From: JAFGOY01 sp034430335
GTDB lineage: Bacteria > Chloroflexota > Anaerolineae > Aggregatilineales > UBA3940
Length of the DNA: 31,691 nt
NCBI GenBank assembly: GCA_034430335.1
Contig: DAOUES010000408.1
Span: 1 to 31,691 of the forward strand
Reading direction: 5' to 3'
Every line of letters begins with the position of its first letter. The stretch's first letter is position 1. This document shows positions 7,827 through 16,151 of the stretch, piece after piece. The notes under the pieces are model-generated. The model worked only from the letters and a program-made list of their open reading frames with translations, was not told where the DNA came from and ran no database searches. Position numbers and translations under genes: made by a program.

Positions 7827-9530
7827 CTAACTTAAATAGTCCCGAAGCTGGCGGCTGCGGGTTGGGTGCCGCAGCTTGCGGAGCGCTTTCGCCTCGATCT
7901 GGCGGATGCGCTCACGGGTCACCCCGAAGTGCCGCCCGACCTCCTCCAGCGTGTGATCCTGCCCATCTTTGAGGCCAAACCGTAATTCGAGCACCTCGCG
8001 CTCACGGTCGCTGAGGCTACGAAGCAGTTCTCTCACCTGCTCTTTGAGCAGTTGGCGGTCGGCTTTCTCGACCGGGCCGGGGAGTTTATCGTCCTCGATG
8101 AAGTCGCCCAGCAGACTTGAATCTTCCTGGCCGACCGGCATATCCAGCGACATCGGGTCCTGGGAGATGCGCATGATGCGGCGCACTTTAGCCGTCGCCC
8201 GGCGGAGCTTTCGCTGAAGCGTCGGGTCAAGGCGAGCGCCCTGGTTATAGGTTTCCCGGATCAACTGTGCATCTGGATCGTCCAGCAGGTCCATCTCCAG
8301 CGCGATCTCTTCCACAGCAGGCTCACGCCCCAACTCCTGCGTCAGGCGGCGCTGGACACGCATCAGTCGGTTGATCGTTTCGACCATATGAACAGGGATG
8401 CGGATGGTGCGAGATTGATCGGCAATGGCCCGGCTGATCGCCTGTCGAATCCACCAGGTGGCATACGTGCTGAATTTGTACCCCTTCGTGTGGTCGAATT
8501 TCTCGACGGCGCGCAGCAGGCCGATATTGCCTTCCTGGATCAGGTCGAGAAAACTGATCCCCCGGCCCATGTATTTTTTAGCGACACTTACCACCAGCCG
8601 CAGATTGGCCCGCGTGAGCGCTTCGCTCGCTTCGTGGGCGCGTCTGTTAACTGCGCTTAATTCTTCTGTCAGAATCCATTCGCCGCCATCGTCGAGCCAG
8701 CCCATGAACTGTCGCATACGCGGGAGTTTTTGCTTGTTCTGGTAAAAATCGGCGAGCTTTACCAGTAACGCCGATGGCAATAAGTACACGACCTCAAACG
8801 ACACAAACAACCGCCGCGCCAACTGCGTCCATTCTTCGTCACGCCCCCATTCGCGGAGATCGAGATAGCTGTGGAGATATGACCCGGAGGGTGTCCACCA
8901 TGTATCTTGTAGATGAGCGGCTTCCTGGAGCAGCGCGATGAAATCCGGCGGGTCGATCTCGAAGCTCTGGGAGAGAAGTATGACATCCTGCCAGGCTTGA
9001 TCGAACTCGGCGTACAGCTCACGCCAGACATCGAATACGCTCACCGCTTCGTTCTGCCCGGAAAGCTTTTCCCGCAGTTGGTGTACCCTCAAGCTGGCAC
9101 GCATCTGGGCCGCCAACCAGATTTCCTGATCGGAATCCAGCAGTTGTACCTGCCCAATTTCTTTCAGGTACATGCGCACCGGATCGTGGGAGAGTTCGGG
9201 GTCCGCCAGGCCGATCCTTTCGATCTCTTCGCTGCCATCTTCGAGATCGTCCAGATCATCATCCTCTGGTTCGAGTTCGTCTACGTCATCGATATCTTCC
9301 GTATCATCCTCGTCAAGTATCAGGTCTTCCGGTGTACTCTCTTCGTCATCATCGGTGATGACCTCGACATTCAATTCTTGAAGCTTTTCGTACAGCCGAT
9401 AAGCACTGTCGTCATCGGGATCGTTAAGCACCGCGATGATCTCCTGTTCGCGGATTTGCTTTTCCTGCACAGCTTTATTCAATAGGGCCTGAATTTCAGC
9501 CGGCCATTCTACGGGTGCATTTTGGTCCAT
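7827..9530 (-). CDS. rpoD: Primary RNA polymerase sigma factor (sigma70 family)
   Basis: 567 residues. The N-terminus carries a very acidic stretch (about 61-102), followed by region 1.2 (DPVRMYLKEIGQVQLL, 116-131). Region 2 runs at about 304-376: LRLVVSVAKKY, DLIQEGNIGLLRAVEKFD, YKFSTYATWWIRQAI. Region 3 has a core start at IPVHMVETINRL. Region 4 ends with the helix-turn-helix TLEEVGRHFGVTRERIRQIE (527-546). This is the housekeeping sigma that recognises -10/-35 promoters. Two segments are unusual: about 160 residues between regions 1.2 and 2, and about 35 extra residues in region 3 (about 414-448), before the usual 'DPMSLDMPVGQEDSSLLGDF' stretch. It lies 31 bases after dnaG on the same strand, the classic primase-sigma arrangement, so it is likely co-transcribed from the dnaG promoter. 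Confidence 0.95.
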   Translation of the reverse strand: MDQNAPVEWPAEIQALLNKAVQEKQIREQEIIAVLNDPDDDSAYRLYEKLQELNVEVITDDDEESTPEDLILDEDDTEDIDDVDELEPEDDDLDDLEDGSEEIERIGLADPELSHDPVRMYLKEIGQVQLLDSDQEIWLAAQMRASLRVHQLREKLSGQNEAVSVFDVWRELYAEFDQAWQDVILLSQSFEIDPPDFIALLQEAAHLQDTWWTPSGSYLHSYLDLREWGRDEEWTQLARRLFVSFEVVYLLPSALLVKLADFYQNKQKLPRMRQFMGWLDDGGEWILTEELSAVNRRAHEASEALTRANLRLVVSVAKKYMGRGISFLDLIQEGNIGLLRAVEKFDHTKGYKFSTYATWWIRQAISRAIADQSRTIRIPVHMVETINRLMRVQRRLTQELGREPAVEEIALEMDLLDDPDAQLIRETYNQGARLDPTLQRKLRRATAKVRRIMRISQDPMSLDMPVGQEDSSLLGDFIEDDKLPGPVEKADRQLLKEQVRELLRSLSDREREVLELRFGLKDGQDHTLEEVGRHFGVTRERIRQIEAKALRKLRHPTRSRQLRDYLS

Positions 9531-9561
9531 GATGGCAATCCTATTGGAAAGCTAAAGCCTG

Positions 9562-11682
9562 TCACAAGGAATGTAGCTGTAAATGATTGTTTCCGCCAGC
9601 CTCAAGCTGCCCGGTAGCCGGGCCATAACGTTGAATCGCTTTCAGAATACGTCGACGAGCAGTAAGCAGGACTTCAAGCGTATCTCGAAACTGTTCCATT
9701 GCAAAACTGTCTCCACCGTCGTCCAGGTCTTGCATTAGAAAAGTCACTTCCTGGAAATGTTCATCCAACCGCCGGGCGCGAAGAGTCAGCAGCGCATGAA
9801 AAACTTCTGAAAAGACCTTGTCTTCCGAGAAATCTTTCTCAGGTGGGCAGATATCCCTGAGGAGTGCATATAACGGCTGGCTCTGCCACCGCTCGACCGT
9901 ATCGAGAGAGACTGGATCGAGCCTGTCCTGAAGAAATTGATGTGGATCAACCTCAACCTGCCCAAGTGATTCGAGCCAGGCTTGCAGGATATTTCGGTGC
10001 TCCGGCAGGGTGAAATCCCCGGTGGTGATCGTTCCCTCGGCCAGTTGATAGATTGATGTCGACAAACCTCCTTCGATCTGGCGCTCAGGCGTACCGAGAT
10101 ATTCGGTCAGGACGCGGTTGACCTGGTACACGAGCCGGGGATAGCGGATAAGCGCGGCAAGGCAGAACGCTTCTCTGTTCCGGGTGGGCGAGCTTCTGCC
10201 GGAGAGCAGGCCCTCGACCGGAGGAGCAGGGGCGGTGGAAGTAGCCCCGCCGGTAGGACGCTTACGCGGCCTGCCCCCTGCCGATGTGAGCGGTTTCGAA
10301 AAGAGCGTGTTCTCCGGGACTTTGAGCAGGCGGGCGAGACGCTGCTGGTAGTGGCTGCGCTCGACCGGGTCGGCGACATCCTCGATCAAGGGCACGATCT
10401 GCCGGGCGATACTGCTCTTTACTTTAGGATTGTCGAGGTCCTGCCCGGAAACTGCTTTATCGATTACATAATTGACGATTGGGGCAGCCTGTTCGACCAG
10501 CGATCTCCACGCCTCGGCGTCTTCCCGGATCAGGTCGTCGGGGTCCTGACCTTCGGGTAGAGTGATCACCCGGATATCGAAACCCAGGCGGCTTTCATAG
10601 CGAAGCATTCCCCTGGCGTCGAATTCCAGGCTCAGTTTGGCCCGGTGTTCGCGCTCGGCGGCGTCAAGCTGCCAGTCACCATCCTGTTCGACCTGTTCGG
10701 CGGCGGCCTTTGAAACCCGCGTGATGACATCATGCCCCCGGTCGGTCGCCATCTGGCCGGCGGTGTCCGGGTCGAGGGCAAGGATCAGGCGCTTGGCGTA
10801 GCGCGCCAGGATTTGAAGTTGGGCTTCGGTCAATGCGGTGCCCATCTCGGCGACGACGTTGGTAAAACCGGCTTGATGCGCCTGGAGGACATCCATATAG
10901 CCTTCGACGATGACGGCTGTCTCACTTTCCCGGATGCTGCGCCGGGCGTAGGCCATCCCATATAGAAGCGTGCTCTTGTCGAAGATGGCGTTCTGTGGTG
11001 AGTTGATGTATTTGGGCTTGGCGTCTTTTTCAAGGGCGCGTGCCCCAAACCCGGCAACGTTCCCCCGAATATCATGGATGGGGATCATCAGCCGGTCACG
11101 GAAGCGGTCGTATATCCCGCCGTCGTCTTTTTCGATGACCAGGCCAACATTGACCAAGTCCTGGCGGGTATAGCCTTTCTCCAGCAGCGTATTGAGCGTT
11201 GAATCCCAGCTATGCGGCGCATAGCCAATGCCGAAGGTATGGATCGTTTCCGTGTTCAATCCGCGCTGCCCGACATACTCACGCGCATGGGCTGCATTCG
11301 GAGAATCTGTTAGCTGCCTGTAATAGAATTCGAGGGCTTCCCGGAGAAGTGCTTGCAGGCGTTCGGCTTCTTCACGCTGATCGGCCTGCTGCGGCGTGAT
11401 CGGTTTTACTTCGACCCCTGCTATCTCGGCCAGGTAACGCAGCGCCTCCGGGAAATCCCAACCTTCCGTCTTCATCACGAACGAGAAGATATCGCCGCCT
11501 TCGCCGCAAGCGCCAAAACAGCGCCACTGCTGGGAATCGGGGAAGACGACAAACGAGGGGGTTTTTTCGGAATGGAACGGGCACAGGGCTTTATAATTAC
11601 GCCCGGATTTCTTCAATTCGACGTAATTATTGATGAAGTTTACGATATCGAGACGAGCCTTGATTTCGTCGGTAACGCTCAT
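9562..11682 (-). CDS. dnaG: DNA primase
   Basis: 706 residues, long for the family (about 600). It makes RNA primers for replication. The N-terminal zinc-binding domain has CPFH at 34-37 and CFGAC at 55-59. The catalytic core includes YDRFRDRLMIPIHD (191-204) and GFGARAL. The TOPRIM domain has the acidic EGYMD at 260-264 and DPD at 304-306. A segment of about 49 residues (about 318-366), rich in charged residues, separates DRGHDV from IRVITLPEGQDPDDLI, where most primases have only a short helix. The C-terminal helicase-interaction domain is at about 500-690. The ATG at 11680-11682 has no strong ribosome binding site. rpoD follows. Confidence 0.95.
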   Translation of the reverse strand: MSVTDEIKARLDIVNFINNYVELKKSGRNYKALCPFHSEKTPSFVVFPDSQQWRCFGACGEGGDIFSFVMKTEGWDFPEALRYLAEIAGVEVKPITPQQADQREEAERLQALLREALEFYYRQLTDSPNAAHAREYVGQRGLNTETIHTFGIGYAPHSWDSTLNTLLEKGYTRQDLVNVGLVIEKDDGGIYDRFRDRLMIPIHDIRGNVAGFGARALEKDAKPKYINSPQNAIFDKSTLLYGMAYARRSIRESETAVIVEGYMDVLQAHQAGFTNVVAEMGTALTEAQLQILARYAKRLILALDPDTAGQMATDRGHDVITRVSKAAAEQVEQDGDWQLDAAEREHRAKLSLEFDARGMLRYESRLGFDIRVITLPEGQDPDDLIREDAEAWRSLVEQAAPIVNYVIDKAVSGQDLDNPKVKSSIARQIVPLIEDVADPVERSHYQQRLARLLKVPENTLFSKPLTSAGGRPRKRPTGGATSTAPAPPVEGLLSGRSSPTRNREAFCLAALIRYPRLVYQVNRVLTEYLGTPERQIEGGLSTSIYQLAEGTITTGDFTLPEHRNILQAWLESLGQVEVDPHQFLQDRLDPVSLDTVERWQSQPLYALLRDICPPEKDFSEDKVFSEVFHALLTLRARRLDEHFQEVTFLMQDLDDGGDSFAMEQFRDTLEVLLTARRRILKAIQRYGPATGQLEAGGNNHLQLHSL

Positions 11683-11711
11683 GCTCTATCATCGGGAAAA
11701 ATGCGTCTAAC

Positions 11712-11740
11712 ATTATCGTCAGCCGGTTGTGTTGTGACCA
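11712..11740 (-). promoter_or_regulatory. Possible dnaG-rpoD promoter
   Basis: On the minus strand, TGGTCA (11735-11740) and GATAAT (11712-11717) are separated by 17 bases. The -10 is one base off consensus and the -35 two. It sits 30 bases upstream of the dnaG start. This is a reading by eye, and other start sites in the 283-base gap up to 11965 are possible. Confidence 0.35.
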
Positions 11741-11899
11741 CGAACTGCCCTTGCGCCAACTGGGGGCGACCTATTCACCAATGATCGAAGCGGACTATGG
11801 ATAGGTTCTAATGCGATTATACTCATCCGGTGAACCGGCGTGCAAATCGCCTGCTGTCCCAACGCCGCAGGCGTTTGTGGGTGTTCTGGCTCATAATTG

Positions 11900-11908
11900 T
11901 GGTAAAAT
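11900..11908 (+). promoter_or_regulatory. Extended -10 promoter for the histidine kinase
   Basis: TGGTAAAAT is an extended -10 (TGN + TAAAAT) 57 bases before the kinase ATG. No -35 is obvious. Just upstream, at 11848-11876, overlapping small palindromes (AACGCC-GCA-GGCGTT, and CGCCTGC with GCAGGCG) could be a protein-binding site, but that is speculative. Confidence 0.5.
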
Positions 11909-11965
11909 AACGGCTGATCCACGCAGGATGGTGCATATCTTACTTTGACGGGAAATAATATCCCC

Positions 11966-13144
11966 ATGACAATTCCATCTACTGACAACCTGCCTCCCCC
12001 GATGCTCGATTCCATCTACGAGGCAGCGTTGACCATTACCGCCGAACTCTCGCTTCCCATCGTCCTTAACCGAATCGTCGCCCTGGCGCGAGACCTGGTC
12101 AAGGCCCGCTATGCAGCACTGGGAATCCCCGACGCTACCGGCAAACATCTCGTCCAATTCATTACTTCCGGGCTTGATGAAGAACAGCAAAGCAAGATCG
12201 CGACGACACCTGTCGGGCGCGGCTTGCTCGGAGAACTGCTACAAGTTGACGCAAGGCCGATCCGCCTGTCTCATATAGCCGATCATCCCCGGTCGGCAGG
12301 TTTCCCGGAGCACCACCCGGTGATGACGAGTTTTCTCGGAGTCCCGATCCGCTCTCGCGGCAATTTGCTGGGCAACCTCTACCTGACCGACAAACTCGAC
12401 GCCGGAGAATTCAGCGATCAGGACCAGAAAGTGATCGAGATGCTGGCAGGCTACGCCGCCGTCGCCATCGAAAACGCCCGTCTCTACGAACAGGTGCAGC
12501 GGTTGGCCGTGCTCGAAGAGCGTGAGCGGATCGGCATGGACCTGCATGATGGGATTATCCAGTCGATTTATGCCGTCGGGTTGATGCTTGAACATACCGG
12601 GTATCTGATCGATGACGAAAAAATAGATGCGGGCAAGGAAAAGATCGGCGAGGCAATCGACGGCCTCAATATGATCATCAAAGATATCCGCAACTATATT
12701 CTCGACTTACAGCCGCAGCGCTTCGAAGGAACCGTTCTGCTCTCTTCGCTGAAACGACTGATTGGCGAGTTCCGGGCAAATACATTGGCAGATGTCGTCC
12801 TGGATTATGACTACGAAATAAAGGAATACCTCAGTGAAAGAGTCGCCGCCGTAGCCTTCCATATCATCCAGGAAGCATTGGCCAACGCTGCCAAACATGC
12901 GGCTGCGACCCATGTGAAGGTCAGCGTGGGTGTGAAGGGGGAGCAGATCGTACTGAAAGTCAAAGACAATGGCCGGGGGTTTACCATCGCCGAAACACAG
13001 GAGCGAATCGGCCATGGCCTCAGCAATATGCAGCTCAGGGCCGCTTCGGTTGGGGGTAAATTGGAAGTCAGTTCAGACAGGGGAGAGGGAGTCGCCATAA
13101 CCGCTTATCTTCCCCTCAGTGGACGCCCGACAGCCGGTGATTAG
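11966..13144 (+). CDS. Soluble GAF-domain sensor histidine kinase (NarL/DevS-type HisKA_3)
   Basis: 392 residues from the ATG at 11966; an in-frame TTG 21 bases upstream is less likely. There is no membrane span or signal peptide. A GAF domain occupies about 25-175 and contains GRGLLG, HPRSAGFPEHHPVM, SFLGVPIRSRG, NLYLTDKL and AVAIENARLYEQ. The dimerisation/phosphoacceptor helix follows with His194 in RIGMDLHDGIIQS, then an HATPase domain (HIIQEALANAAKHA, KVKDNGRGF, GHGLSNM). The GAF is close to those of the mycobacterial haem sensors DevS/DosT. His117 and Tyr139 are spaced exactly as the DevS haem ligand His149 and distal Tyr171 (22 residues). Sensing of O2, NO or redox is therefore possible but unproven. 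No response regulator is adjacent, so its partner is elsewhere. Confidence 0.88.
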   Translation: MTIPSTDNLPPPMLDSIYEAALTITAELSLPIVLNRIVALARDLVKARYAALGIPDATGKHLVQFITSGLDEEQQSKIATTPVGRGLLGELLQVDARPIRLSHIADHPRSAGFPEHHPVMTSFLGVPIRSRGNLLGNLYLTDKLDAGEFSDQDQKVIEMLAGYAAVAIENARLYEQVQRLAVLEERERIGMDLHDGIIQSIYAVGLMLEHTGYLIDDEKIDAGKEKIGEAIDGLNMIIKDIRNYILDLQPQRFEGTVLLSSLKRLIGEFRANTLADVVLDYDYEIKEYLSERVAAVAFHIIQEALANAAKHAAATHVKVSVGVKGEQIVLKVKDNGRGFTIAETQERIGHGLSNMQLRAASVGGKLEVSSDRGEGVAITAYLPLSGRPTAGD

Positions 13145-13187
13145 CTAAAACAGCAGCCGTTCTTTTTTAGCGAGATTCCTTTCTGAT

Positions 13188-13769
13188 ATGCCCGAAGAAC
13201 AACGTACCATTCAAGATTCCCAGGGAAAAACCTTCACCGTCATCGTCAGGCGGGATGGCAGGCTGAAGAAATCGGCACGTTGGATAGTCGAGAAGGATGG
13301 CACGGTTTTACTGCGTATTCCCCACAGGCTGCCTGCAAAAGAGATTCCCCAACTTCTGAAAGATGTTATCGCCCAAATCGAACGAAGAGAAAAACGCGCC
13401 GCCCGGCGAAAGAGTCACAACGACGCCGATCTGAAGGAGCGGGCCGAGTGGATCAACGACAACTGCTTCGAGAGCCGGATCAGGTGGCGATCAATTCGTT
13501 GGGTGAGCAACATGCAACACCGCCTGGGGAGCTGCACCAACGGCGGCATGACCGACGGGGATATCCGTATCAGCGACCGGATAAAAGGCTGGCCCCAATG
13601 GGTGATCGATTACATCATCGCCCATGAACTGGCTCACCGCGTAGTTGCCAATCATAGTACGGAATTCTGGGACCTGCTGACCGGGGCCTACCCATTGACC
13701 GAGCAGGCGCGTGGCTTTATCAAAGGCGTCGCGTTTGTCCAGGGAGACACGTTCGAAGAGGATGAGTGA
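13188..13769 (+). CDS. YgjP-like (DUF45/M48-related) metallopeptidase domain protein
   Basis: 193 residues. The N-terminal half follows the YgjP pattern, a beta-rich start that includes RWIVEKDGTVLLRIPHRLP and then a charged helix. The C-terminal half has 'MQHRLGSC', a form of the family's WGSC, then IRISDRIKGWPQWVIDYIIAHELAHRVVANHSTEFW split over about 126-161. HELAH is at 146-150, with a third zinc ligand likely at His156. This is the gluzincin signature of the DUF45 family, whose substrates are poorly known. It is cytosolic by sequence. It starts 43 bases after the kinase stop on the same strand, so co-transcription is possible, and it converges on the ADP-ribosylglycohydrolase with a 10-base gap. 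Confidence 0.85.
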   Translation: MPEEQRTIQDSQGKTFTVIVRRDGRLKKSARWIVEKDGTVLLRIPHRLPAKEIPQLLKDVIAQIERREKRAARRKSHNDADLKERAEWINDNCFESRIRWRSIRWVSNMQHRLGSCTNGGMTDGDIRISDRIKGWPQWVIDYIIAHELAHRVVANHSTEFWDLLTGAYPLTEQARGFIKGVAFVQGDTFEEDE

Positions 13770-13779
13770 CTACCCCTGA

Positions 13780-14718
13780 CTATTCTGGTCTGGCAAGATT
13801 CGCCTTTTTCTCGGCTAACCGGGCGGCAAGATCGGTCAGTTCCTCAAGGTCCTCCAGGCGTTCGATCCACTCCTCCGGGATAGCCGACAGCCCCGCGCGT
13901 GCCGCGACCAGCCCACCGGTCAGCGAGCCGACCGAGTCCGAGTCGCCGGGAATATTCACCGCGCGGCGCACCGCGCCCACGTAATCGTCTTCATAGCGAA
14001 TGGCGCAGTAGATCGCCATCGCAACCGCTTCTTCGGCGTTCCAGCCGCTGCCCAGCGTCTCCAGCGCGGCGAATTCGTCCGTCCACGGAATGACGTTATC
14101 GACCCGGCGAAGGATCGCGTCGAACTCGATGGAAAGGCCCCCGATTTTTACCAGGGTGCGTTCGACGTAAGCCTGAGGCGGGAGGCCGTCGAGCGCCAGT
14201 TTTATCAGGTAAGCCGCGGCGCATGCCGCCGCCTGAGCCGTCGGGTGTGCATGAGTAGCCAATCCTGTAGCCTGGGCAACCTTGATCAGGCGATCAGGAT
14301 CGTTCTGATACAGGTAGCCAATCGGGGCCACCCGCACCGCGCAGCCATTCCCTTTGGCATGGGTTGGCCCCGATTCTTTCCAGGAGACACCGGCTTCAAG
14401 CGTGCGAATCGCCTCGGTTACCGTGTGGCCGGGTGCCCGGTCGTTTTTGGGCGAATTGCTCCACTCGATCATCCGGCGGGTAACGACCTCCATCAATGCG
14501 TCAATGTCCAACTCACCTGCTTCGATCAGGGACTCGGCTATCGCCATCGACATTTGTGTTTCATCGGTAAAAGCGGCGGGATCAGGAGGCTCTTTAATGC
14601 CGGCCTCCCCGTAGATGATCCCGATTTTGTTCATTTTCAAGAATTCGATCGGCCAACCAAGCGCATCGCCCAGCGCCAATCCATAGAGTATGGCACGGGC
14701 TTGTTGTTCATCGTTCAT
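13780..14718 (-). CDS. ADP-ribosylglycohydrolase family protein
   Basis: 312 residues. Family marks are LALGDALGWPIEF (14-26), TDETQM at 51-56, GNGCAVRVAPIGYL (123-136), the THAHPTAQ histidine loop (155-162) and GDSDSVGSLTGG (258-269), which holds two metal-binding aspartates (Asp259 and Asp261). These enzymes remove ADP-ribose from proteins or from small ADP-ribosyl compounds, as DraG does on nitrogenase reductase. The first metal motif is usually TDDT; here the second Asp is Glu53, a conservative change that might alter metal binding. No ADP-ribosyltransferase lies in the window, so the substrate is unknown. The ATG at 14716-14718 has only a weak ribosome binding site. Confidence 0.88.
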   Translation of the reverse strand: MNDEQQARAILYGLALGDALGWPIEFLKMNKIGIIYGEAGIKEPPDPAAFTDETQMSMAIAESLIEAGELDIDALMEVVTRRMIEWSNSPKNDRAPGHTVTEAIRTLEAGVSWKESGPTHAKGNGCAVRVAPIGYLYQNDPDRLIKVAQATGLATHAHPTAQAAACAAAYLIKLALDGLPPQAYVERTLVKIGGLSIEFDAILRRVDNVIPWTDEFAALETLGSGWNAEEAVAMAIYCAIRYEDDYVGAVRRAVNIPGDSDSVGSLTGGLVAARAGLSAIPEEWIERLEDLEELTDLAARLAEKKANLARPE

Positions 14719-14796
14719 CAGCAGACCTCTGCGTCGCTATCGAAATTGTGGCACTGAGAATTAGTCTACATTACGGTATTCGCAGCGTGCAAGACG

Positions 14797-14802
14797 ATTA
14801 TA
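14797..14802 (-). promoter_or_regulatory. Possible -10 (TATAAT) for the ADP-ribosylglycohydrolase
   Basis: The minus strand carries a consensus TATAAT 78 bases before the start codon, in the 175-base divergent intergenic region shared with the YugP-like gene. No good -35 is visible at the right distance. Confidence 0.35.
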
Positions 14803-14833
14803 GTTACTTCTAACAATACTTTTATAACAGGTG

Positions 14834-14842
14834 TGATACAAT
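14834..14842 (+). promoter_or_regulatory. Extended -10 promoter for the YugP-like peptidase
   Basis: TGATACAAT is identical to the extended -10 found in front of the HAD-holA run. It lies 51 bases before the ATG. A strong AGGAGGA ribosome binding site at 14877-14883, 10 bases from the start, follows. Confidence 0.55.
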
Positions 14843-14893
14843 CCTTTGAGAATATAGCTTAAACGAAAGATTGTTCAGGAGGACCCTTCTAAA

Positions 14894-15595
14894 ATGGGGC
14901 TTTTCTACTGGAATCCGACATACTGGTTATTTGTTGGCCCGGCACTGCTGTTCATGCTGTATGCTCAATGGCGCGTCAGTTCGTCTTATCGACGCTGGGG
15001 ACGGGTTCAAAACACCCAGAGGATACCCGGCGCAGTGGCCGCGGAGCGGCTGCTGGCGGAAAACGGAATGAGCGGCGTTCGAATTCAGGGGATCGGCGGA
15101 CGGCTGACCGACCACTACGATCCACAAAGCAACACCCTGAGCCTATCGGAGGATGTCGCCCGGCAGGCTTCGGTCGCTTCGCTGGCAATCGTCGCCCATG
15201 AGATCGGGCATGCGCAGCAGGACGCCCAGGGCAGCCTGCTGATGAAAGCCCGCAGCGGACTTGTCCCGGCGGTGAATTTTGGTTCGTCGCTTGGCCCGAT
15301 CCTGTTCATCATCGGCTATTTTTTGCAGTTTTCGACGCTGATGTGGCTCGGTGTCGCCTTTTTCTCGATGGCGTTTGTGTTTGCGCTGCTCACCCTGCCG
15401 CTGGAACTCAATGCTTCCGCCAGAGCCATGCGGATGCTCAAATCGAGCGGCCTGCTCGAAGAAGGGCAGGAGATGCACGGCGCTCGCTCGGTTTTGAACG
15501 CCGCTGCCCTGACCTATGTCGCTGCACTGCTGACAGCTTTGACGCAGCTCCTGTACTATATGACGCTCGCCTCCGGAAGACGCCGCCGCCGCTAG
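14894..15595 (+). CDS. YugP-like membrane zinc metallopeptidase
   Basis: 233 residues. The layout matches the YugP family (Zn_peptidase_2): one N-terminal span at about 9-24, a cytosolic catalytic part with HEIGHAQQD (HEIGH at 102-106), then two more spans in the region about 125-172, followed by ELNASARAM with the family's conserved acidic residue. The protein ends with a run of arginines. These are integral-membrane gluzincin peptidases; physiological substrates are not established. The start is fixed by the AGGAGGA ribosome binding site. The downstream order peptidase - thioesterase - kinase - ftsH on one strand puts it in a membrane-related neighbourhood, though ftsH has its own promoter. 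Confidence 0.88.
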   Translation: MGLFYWNPTYWLFVGPALLFMLYAQWRVSSSYRRWGRVQNTQRIPGAVAAERLLAENGMSGVRIQGIGGRLTDHYDPQSNTLSLSEDVARQASVASLAIVAHEIGHAQQDAQGSLLMKARSGLVPAVNFGSSLGPILFIIGYFLQFSTLMWLGVAFFSMAFVFALLTLPLELNASARAMRMLKSSGLLEEGQEMHGARSVLNAAALTYVAALLTALTQLLYYMTLASGRRRRR

Positions 15596-15603
15596 CAGAC
15601 CGG

Positions 15604-15683
15604 TTGACTTTGTAACCGGGCTGGGCCATACTCCTACCGGCACAGGGCTGGAAATACTGAAATACAGCCAGGTGATGTAAAAT
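15604..15683 (+). promoter_or_regulatory. Possible promoter(s) for the thioesterase-kinase pair
   Basis: Two candidates lie in the 106-base gap. The first is TTGACT (15604-15609), 17 bases, CATACT (15627-15632). The second is a TAAAAT box at 15678-15683, 18 bases before the ATG. Either would serve the next two genes. A weak CAGGAT ribosome binding site precedes the start. Confidence 0.35.
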
Positions 15684-15701
15684 AGAGCCACGCAGGATAT
15701 T

Positions 15702-16145
15702 ATGGCAGCATCAGGCGACCGTCTATTCCTGACCGAAACGTTTTTCCGGGTCCGTTTTGCCGAAACGGACATGATGGGGATCGTCCACCATGCCATCTAT
15801 GTCGTGTATCTGGAAGAGGGCCGCAGCAGCCTGGGACGTGAACAGGGCATACCCTATGCCGAACTGGAACGTATGGGGTATTCATTGGCCGTCAGCGACC
15901 TTCAGATACGTTATTATGAACCGGCCCGTTATGATGATCTGATTTCGGTATCAAGCTGGATCGAGCAGGTTCGCAGCCGGGGGATGACTTTCGGTTACGA
16001 GATTGTCAACGCCGAAACAAGGCGGCGGCTGGTCACCGCCCGAACGAAACACATTTGCGTTGACCATGCCGGAGCAGTATGCCGACTGCCGTACGAATGG
16101 ATCGCCCCGGTAACATCGCAGCCGCCAGCCGGTTGGGGAGAATAG
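15702..16145 (+). CDS. Hotdog-fold acyl-CoA thioesterase, YbgC/4HBT type
   Basis: 147 residues, typical for a single hotdog domain. The signature VRFAETDMMGIVHHAIYVVY (17-36) holds the catalytic aspartate of the 4HBT group (Asp23), followed by the conserved LEEGRSS. The later DLQIRYYEPARYDDLI strand is also typical. The expected reaction is hydrolysis of acyl-CoA thioesters in the cytosol; the chain length cannot be read from the sequence. It is followed after 6 bases by the protein kinase, so the two are almost certainly co-transcribed. Confidence 0.87.
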   Translation: MAASGDRLFLTETFFRVRFAETDMMGIVHHAIYVVYLEEGRSSLGREQGIPYAELERMGYSLAVSDLQIRYYEPARYDDLISVSSWIEQVRSRGMTFGYEIVNAETRRRLVTARTKHICVDHAGAVCRLPYEWIAPVTSQPPAGWGE

Positions 16146-16151
16146 ACTGAT

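Noticed and set aside
9172..9381. Serine-rich plus-strand frame that could look like a repeat protein
   Set aside because: It is the reverse complement of the acidic Asp/Glu stretch of RpoD.
11945..11965. TTG start for the histidine kinase
   Set aside because: The ATG at 11966 is in frame, and the extra seven residues add nothing to the GAF domain. The choice is not certain.
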